In this document: piece after piece, positions 14,709 through 17,431 of the stretch
How positions within the stretch are numbered: the stretch's first letter is position 1
Layout: every line of letters begins with the position of its first letter
NCBI RefSeq assembly: GCF_002014985.1
Contig: NZ_MUXU01000077.1
Location: 1-17,431 of the forward strand
Direction: 5' to 3'
Source of the DNA: Moraxella caviae
GTDB taxonomy: Bacteria; Pseudomonadota; Gammaproteobacteria; Pseudomonadales; Moraxellaceae
DNA length: 17,431 nt
Notes under the pieces: generated by a model
The model's database searches: none
What the model saw: only the letters and a program-made list of their open reading frames with translations
What the model was told of the DNA's origin: nothing
Position numbers and translations under genes: made by a program

Positions 14709-16073
14709 TTATTCTGTGATATAAGGCTGCATCAGTACACGAGCGTCTGTGCGTGCGTCCAGTGCCACCAAAAGGGCGTACGCACCGATAAATTTACGGC
14801 TAATAAACATCATTTCTTTGGGCGGTAAGTTAAATTCCAGCGACTGCATGCCTGATTTGGCGGCACTCATCACACGCTGGTACAAATCACTTTTTGCCCA
14901 AATGTAGCGGTCAGCGTCATCTAAAAGGGCGGTTTTGGTATTTTCTGGCAACGCATCAGGCTTGGCAAAAGGCTCGCACGCCAGCAAAAACACACTTGCC
15001 ACGTCCGCTTTTGGCTTGCCGCTGAGTTTGTCAAAAAACTCATAGCCCGTCATCGCCGTTTGCATTTGCGCTTGGTCTTGGAAAAATCCTGCGCTGATTA
15101 AGTTTTTAGCAATGCTTAAAAGTTTGTCGTCAAATTGCTTGATTGCGCCAAAATCCAGCAGCACGAGCTTATCGCCAGCGTCATCAATGCGCACCAAATA
15201 ATTGCCAAAATTTGGGTCGGTTTGCATTTCGCCCCATTCAAAAAGCTCACGCAAAACCAGCTCCATCGCTGCTTGCCCAAGGGCGTTTTTACGCTCGGTA
15301 GGTAGGGCGAATAATGAAGTATCGCTTAACGGTGTGCCATGCTCATAGCTCATGCAAATCAGGCGTTTGCTTGAATAATTGTCATAGATGGTCGGCACAA
15401 CATAACGCTCATCATTTGCCAAATATTGCGCAAAACGCTTGGTGGTATTAGCTTCTAAGGTGTAATCCACTTCACGATGCAAAAGTGCACCAATCTCAGC
15501 AAACCATGCGTCCAGTGCCTTGGTTTGCGGTACAGCATTGGTAACTTTTAATAATTGCTTAAAAATAGATAAGTCAGAATCAATCGCCTGAGCCACACCC
15601 GGATACTGAATTTTTAGCACCACTTCACGCCCAGAGTAACGATGGCGTGCCTTATGCACTTGCGCAAGACTTGCTGTGCCGATGGGCGTGCGCTCAATCT
15701 CAAAATCGTCCACACGCTCTCCAAGCTCACCACGCAGCACTTCATAAATGCGCTGCCACGACAAAGGCGCGGTCTTGGCATCCAGCGTGTGTAGAGCGCG
15801 CACGACTTCAGGTGGCAGCCAATTTTCGCCATACAAAGCCAGCATTTGCCCAACTTTCACCACCGAGCCTTTGAGCTTGCCAAGCTCCGCCACCAGATAA
15901 TCCGCTTGCTCTTGAAGTAGGGTGTGCTTTTGTAGCTCACGCTCTTCTTTGGATAAAAACAGCCCCGTAACGCCGCTTTTCGCCCAATTTTTGCCGATGT
16001 TCAGCGAAGTTTTGGCGATGGATAGGCGGCGTGCCAAAGCGGTGGTTTTGATGTCGTTAAGCGGTGAAGTCAT
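14709..16073 (-). CDS. ABC1/AarF/UbiB family atypical kinase
   Basis: A 454-residue member of the ABC1 (ADCK/UbiB) family of protein-kinase-like ATPases linked in several organisms to ubiquinone or other isoprenoid lipid metabolism. Motifs in order: the family-specific KVGQ (73-76, in KGSVVKVGQM); the nucleotide loop PIGTASLAQVHKA (130-142), where the usual Ala-rich loop reads GTAS; Lys154 in VVLKIQYPG; REVDYTLEA (200-208); QTDPNFGNYL with the catalytic Asp286 and Asn291; and LLDFGAIK (DFG at 307-309). UbiB itself is longer and ends in two membrane segments. None is evident here, so this is more likely a soluble paralogue than UbiB. Its target is unknown. No good ribosome site precedes the ATG, and its own terminator suggests a one-gene unit. 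Confidence 0.88.
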   Translation of the reverse strand: MTSPLNDIKTTALARRLSIAKTSLNIGKNWAKSGVTGLFLSKEERELQKHTLLQEQADYLVAELGKLKGSVVKVGQMLALYGENWLPPEVVRALHTLDAKTAPLSWQRIYEVLRGELGERVDDFEIERTPIGTASLAQVHKARHRYSGREVVLKIQYPGVAQAIDSDLSIFKQLLKVTNAVPQTKALDAWFAEIGALLHREVDYTLEANTTKRFAQYLANDERYVVPTIYDNYSSKRLICMSYEHGTPLSDTSLFALPTERKNALGQAAMELVLRELFEWGEMQTDPNFGNYLVRIDDAGDKLVLLDFGAIKQFDDKLLSIAKNLISAGFFQDQAQMQTAMTGYEFFDKLSGKPKADVASVFLLACEPFAKPDALPENTKTALLDDADRYIWAKSDLYQRVMSAAKSGMQSLEFNLPPKEMMFISRKFIGAYALLVALDARTDARVLMQPYITE

Positions 16074-16535
16074 GGTTTGGTCGGTGGTTTGATTGATAAC
16101 TTAGATTGATGATTTGCAGTTTGATGGTTTGCAGCGTTTTACTGGCTGAATAGTCGTTTAAATTTGCGCTATAAGACTGATTTATAAGCGTTTTGTTAAA
16201 ATATTTGCCAGTAATAAGACGTATTTTAATAGCAAGTTTTGGTGATAAATTTTGTCAGCAAAATATGCCACAGCAGCTTGATTTACTTATTAAGCAAACG
16301 CCACATGATAGCAAAATTCGCCCAATTTTTCCATCATTTCGTAAGATTTTGGCAAGGTTTTACAGTGAATGTACAAAAATCCATCTTTGGCTTGAGTGAT
16401 TTTGCTTTGTAAAAGATTGCAAAAGATTGTAACACTTTTCTTTAAATTTAACCAAAAATTATTGCCAAAGCTTGCAAAAATTTGGCGATGATTTGTGGTA
16501 AAATAACCGTTTATCAATCATTTTGGGCAGATTTC
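16074..16535. other. 462-bp spacer between divergent kinase and Rossmann-protein genes
   Basis: A+T-rich regulatory spacer. Near the kinase gene, related words such as GATTTGCAG and GGTTTGCAG recur (16109-16136). An extended -10 element for the + strand gene lies at 16496-16504. Two short open frames, 16193-16399 (+) and 16290-16517 (-), have no ribosome site or recognisable sequence. Confidence 0.5.
16496..16504 (+). promoter_or_regulatory. Extended -10 promoter of the Rossmann-protein gene
   Basis: TGGTAAAAT (16496-16504) fits TGn followed by a five-of-six -10 hexamer. The -35 is poor at normal spacing, as is common with extended -10 promoters. The start would fall near 16511, downstream of the alternative ATG at 16482, so it supports the ATG at 16536. 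Confidence 0.5.
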
Positions 16536-17237
16536 ATGAAGCGAAAAGCCATCGTTATCGGCAGTTCTGGGCGTGTGGGTCAGGCACTTGTGCGTGAGCT
16601 TGTGGCGCTGTACGAGACGGTGATTGTCATCACACGCACGCAGCCTGCGACCATGAGCGAAAATATGCACGTTTATCCTGTGCAAAATTTTGATGCACTG
16701 GAAAGCACGATTGGTGCGATGGCGATTGGCGCGGACACGGACGCTTTTAGCTGTCTTGGCGTGGCAAAGACAGACGCTGCCAGCCGTGATGAGTTTTATC
16801 AAGTGAACGTGCTGTTTAACTTAGCTTTCGCCAAAGCCTGCAGGGAAAAAGGCGTGGAGCGGTTTTTTTATCTATCCAAAGACGGCGCAGACAAGCCAGA
16901 ACGTAATGATGAGCTGATTGCCAAGGCGGATGTGGAATATTATCTGACAACGCTTGGGTTTAATGATGTTTGCGTGTTTCGCTTAAATAAGCTGACGCCT
17001 GCCAAAACGTCATTTTCACTAAAAACGCTTAGCAGCACAGGTCTAAGATTTGCCAAGCAAGCGGCATTATCTTTGGTGCGTATGAATAAAACCGAAGCGC
17101 TCAGTCCACGCCGAGTGGCGGCTGCGATGGCGCTTGTGGCTTATCGTCGTTATCGCCAAAAACGCCAAGCACCAATCATGCGTGTGGTTGAGCATGGCGA
17201 GATGGTGGCGATGACCAAAGAAAGCGTGAAGCATTAA
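16536..17237 (+). CDS. NAD(P)-binding Rossmann-fold protein, atypical SDR (NmrA/YbjT/HTATIP2-like)
   Basis: A 233-residue cytoplasmic protein of the atypical short-chain dehydrogenase group. The N-terminus has a Rossmann strand and the dinucleotide loop IGSSGRVGQ (Gly9, Gly12, Gly15). It continues with VITRTQP after strand 2, FSCLGVAKTDA (71-81), VNVLFNLAFAKACREKGVERFFYLSKDGADKP and FRLNKL. These are the layout and signatures of the HTATIP2/YbjT-type family, where CLG, then VD, then a VS-x-x-GA stretch is usual. The Tyr-x-x-x-Lys catalytic pair of classical SDRs is not seen, so enzymatic activity is uncertain. The frame continues upstream to an ATG at 16482, but the promoter and the GGGCAG ribosome site (16525-16530) favour 16536. 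The function and partners are unknown. Confidence 0.82.
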   Translation: MKRKAIVIGSSGRVGQALVRELVALYETVIVITRTQPATMSENMHVYPVQNFDALESTIGAMAIGADTDAFSCLGVAKTDAASRDEFYQVNVLFNLAFAKACREKGVERFFYLSKDGADKPERNDELIAKADVEYYLTTLGFNDVCVFRLNKLTPAKTSFSLKTLSSTGLRFAKQAALSLVRMNKTEALSPRRVAAAMALVAYRRYRQKRQAPIMRVVEHGEMVAMTKESVKH

Positions 17238-17431
17238 GTGGCGTTTTTTATATCAAAGCAAGTAAAGTACATTCAAAACGCACGCAAGCGCACAAATAAA
17301 TTCTCAAATACCAGCATCAAAATCAAGCCACGCAATCTGAAAAGCAGTAATTCACACCAAAATTTTTGTCAAATAAACTTTGGTTTGTATTTACTGGGTG
17401 TTAGAGTGCTGGTTAAACTTCGCATAATATA

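Noticed and set aside
16290..16517. 75-codon minus-strand frame between the kinase and Rossmann genes (and 16193-16399 on +)
   Set aside because: No ribosome site, A+T-driven composition, overlap with the promoter of the following gene, and no family resemblance.

Overview
The window looks like a stretch of core chromosome from a gammaproteobacterium of the Moraxellaceae type (Moraxella or a close relative). This is an inference from gene content: NrdB of the E. coli type followed by a YfaE-like ferredoxin, a small 4.5S-type SRP RNA, a 219-residue RpiA that keeps E. coli active-site numbering, SixA, YbgI/Nif3, a DegS-type protease, MetZ and stand-alone Sat. Coding DNA has moderate G+C and the spacers are clearly A+T-rich. 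I see no phage genes, transposase, integrase, CRISPR array, tRNA or rRNA.

Layout. 1-1721: sixA, the SRP RNA gene ffs with its own promoter and built-in terminator, and rpiA with a promoter and a strong terminator, all on +. 1754-1840: a palindromic repeat. 1864-2631: a Nif3/YbgI-family gene on -, divergent across a 472-bp spacer from a membrane-anchored one-PDZ HtrA/DegS-type protease (3104-4453, +). A two-way terminator at 4530-4564 separates it from a convergent Nramp-fold transporter on - (4621-5877). 5878-6384: a repeat-rich spacer. 6385-7638 (-) and 8296-9546 (+): divergent sat and metZ across 657 bp. 9692-10366: a Sel1-repeat protein. 10588-12295: nrdB and a 2Fe-2S ferredoxin. 12415-13179: an unrecognised single-pass membrane protein. 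13300-14346 and 14709-16073: ppk2 and an ABC1/UbiB-family kinase, both on -. 16536-17237: an NAD(P)-binding Rossmann protein on +.

Functional links. Sat starts sulfate activation, and MetZ uses the sulfide that eventually results to make homocysteine, so the divergent sat/metZ spacer is a sensible place for sulfur control. NrdB and the YfaE-like ferredoxin form the small-subunit and cofactor-maintenance part of class Ia ribonucleotide reductase; nrdA is not in the window. ppk2 uses polyphosphate to phosphorylate nucleotides. The remaining genes look like independent housekeeping units.

The main surprises are not a new gene cluster. They are: (1) an Nramp-fold transporter without either canonical metal-binding motif; (2) spacers that carry many unrelated, short, degenerate tandem duplications (periods about 9 to 48 bp), including five 14-bp units after metZ and a 22-bp phased array upstream of the DegS-type gene; (3) two clusters of a GTTGGGTT-type palindromic element; (4) a ferredoxin with a C-terminal tail of about 50 residues that E. 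coli YfaE lacks. Several long open frames begin too early, and corrected starts are given for rpiA, the DegS-type gene, the Sel1 gene, the membrane protein and the Rossmann protein.
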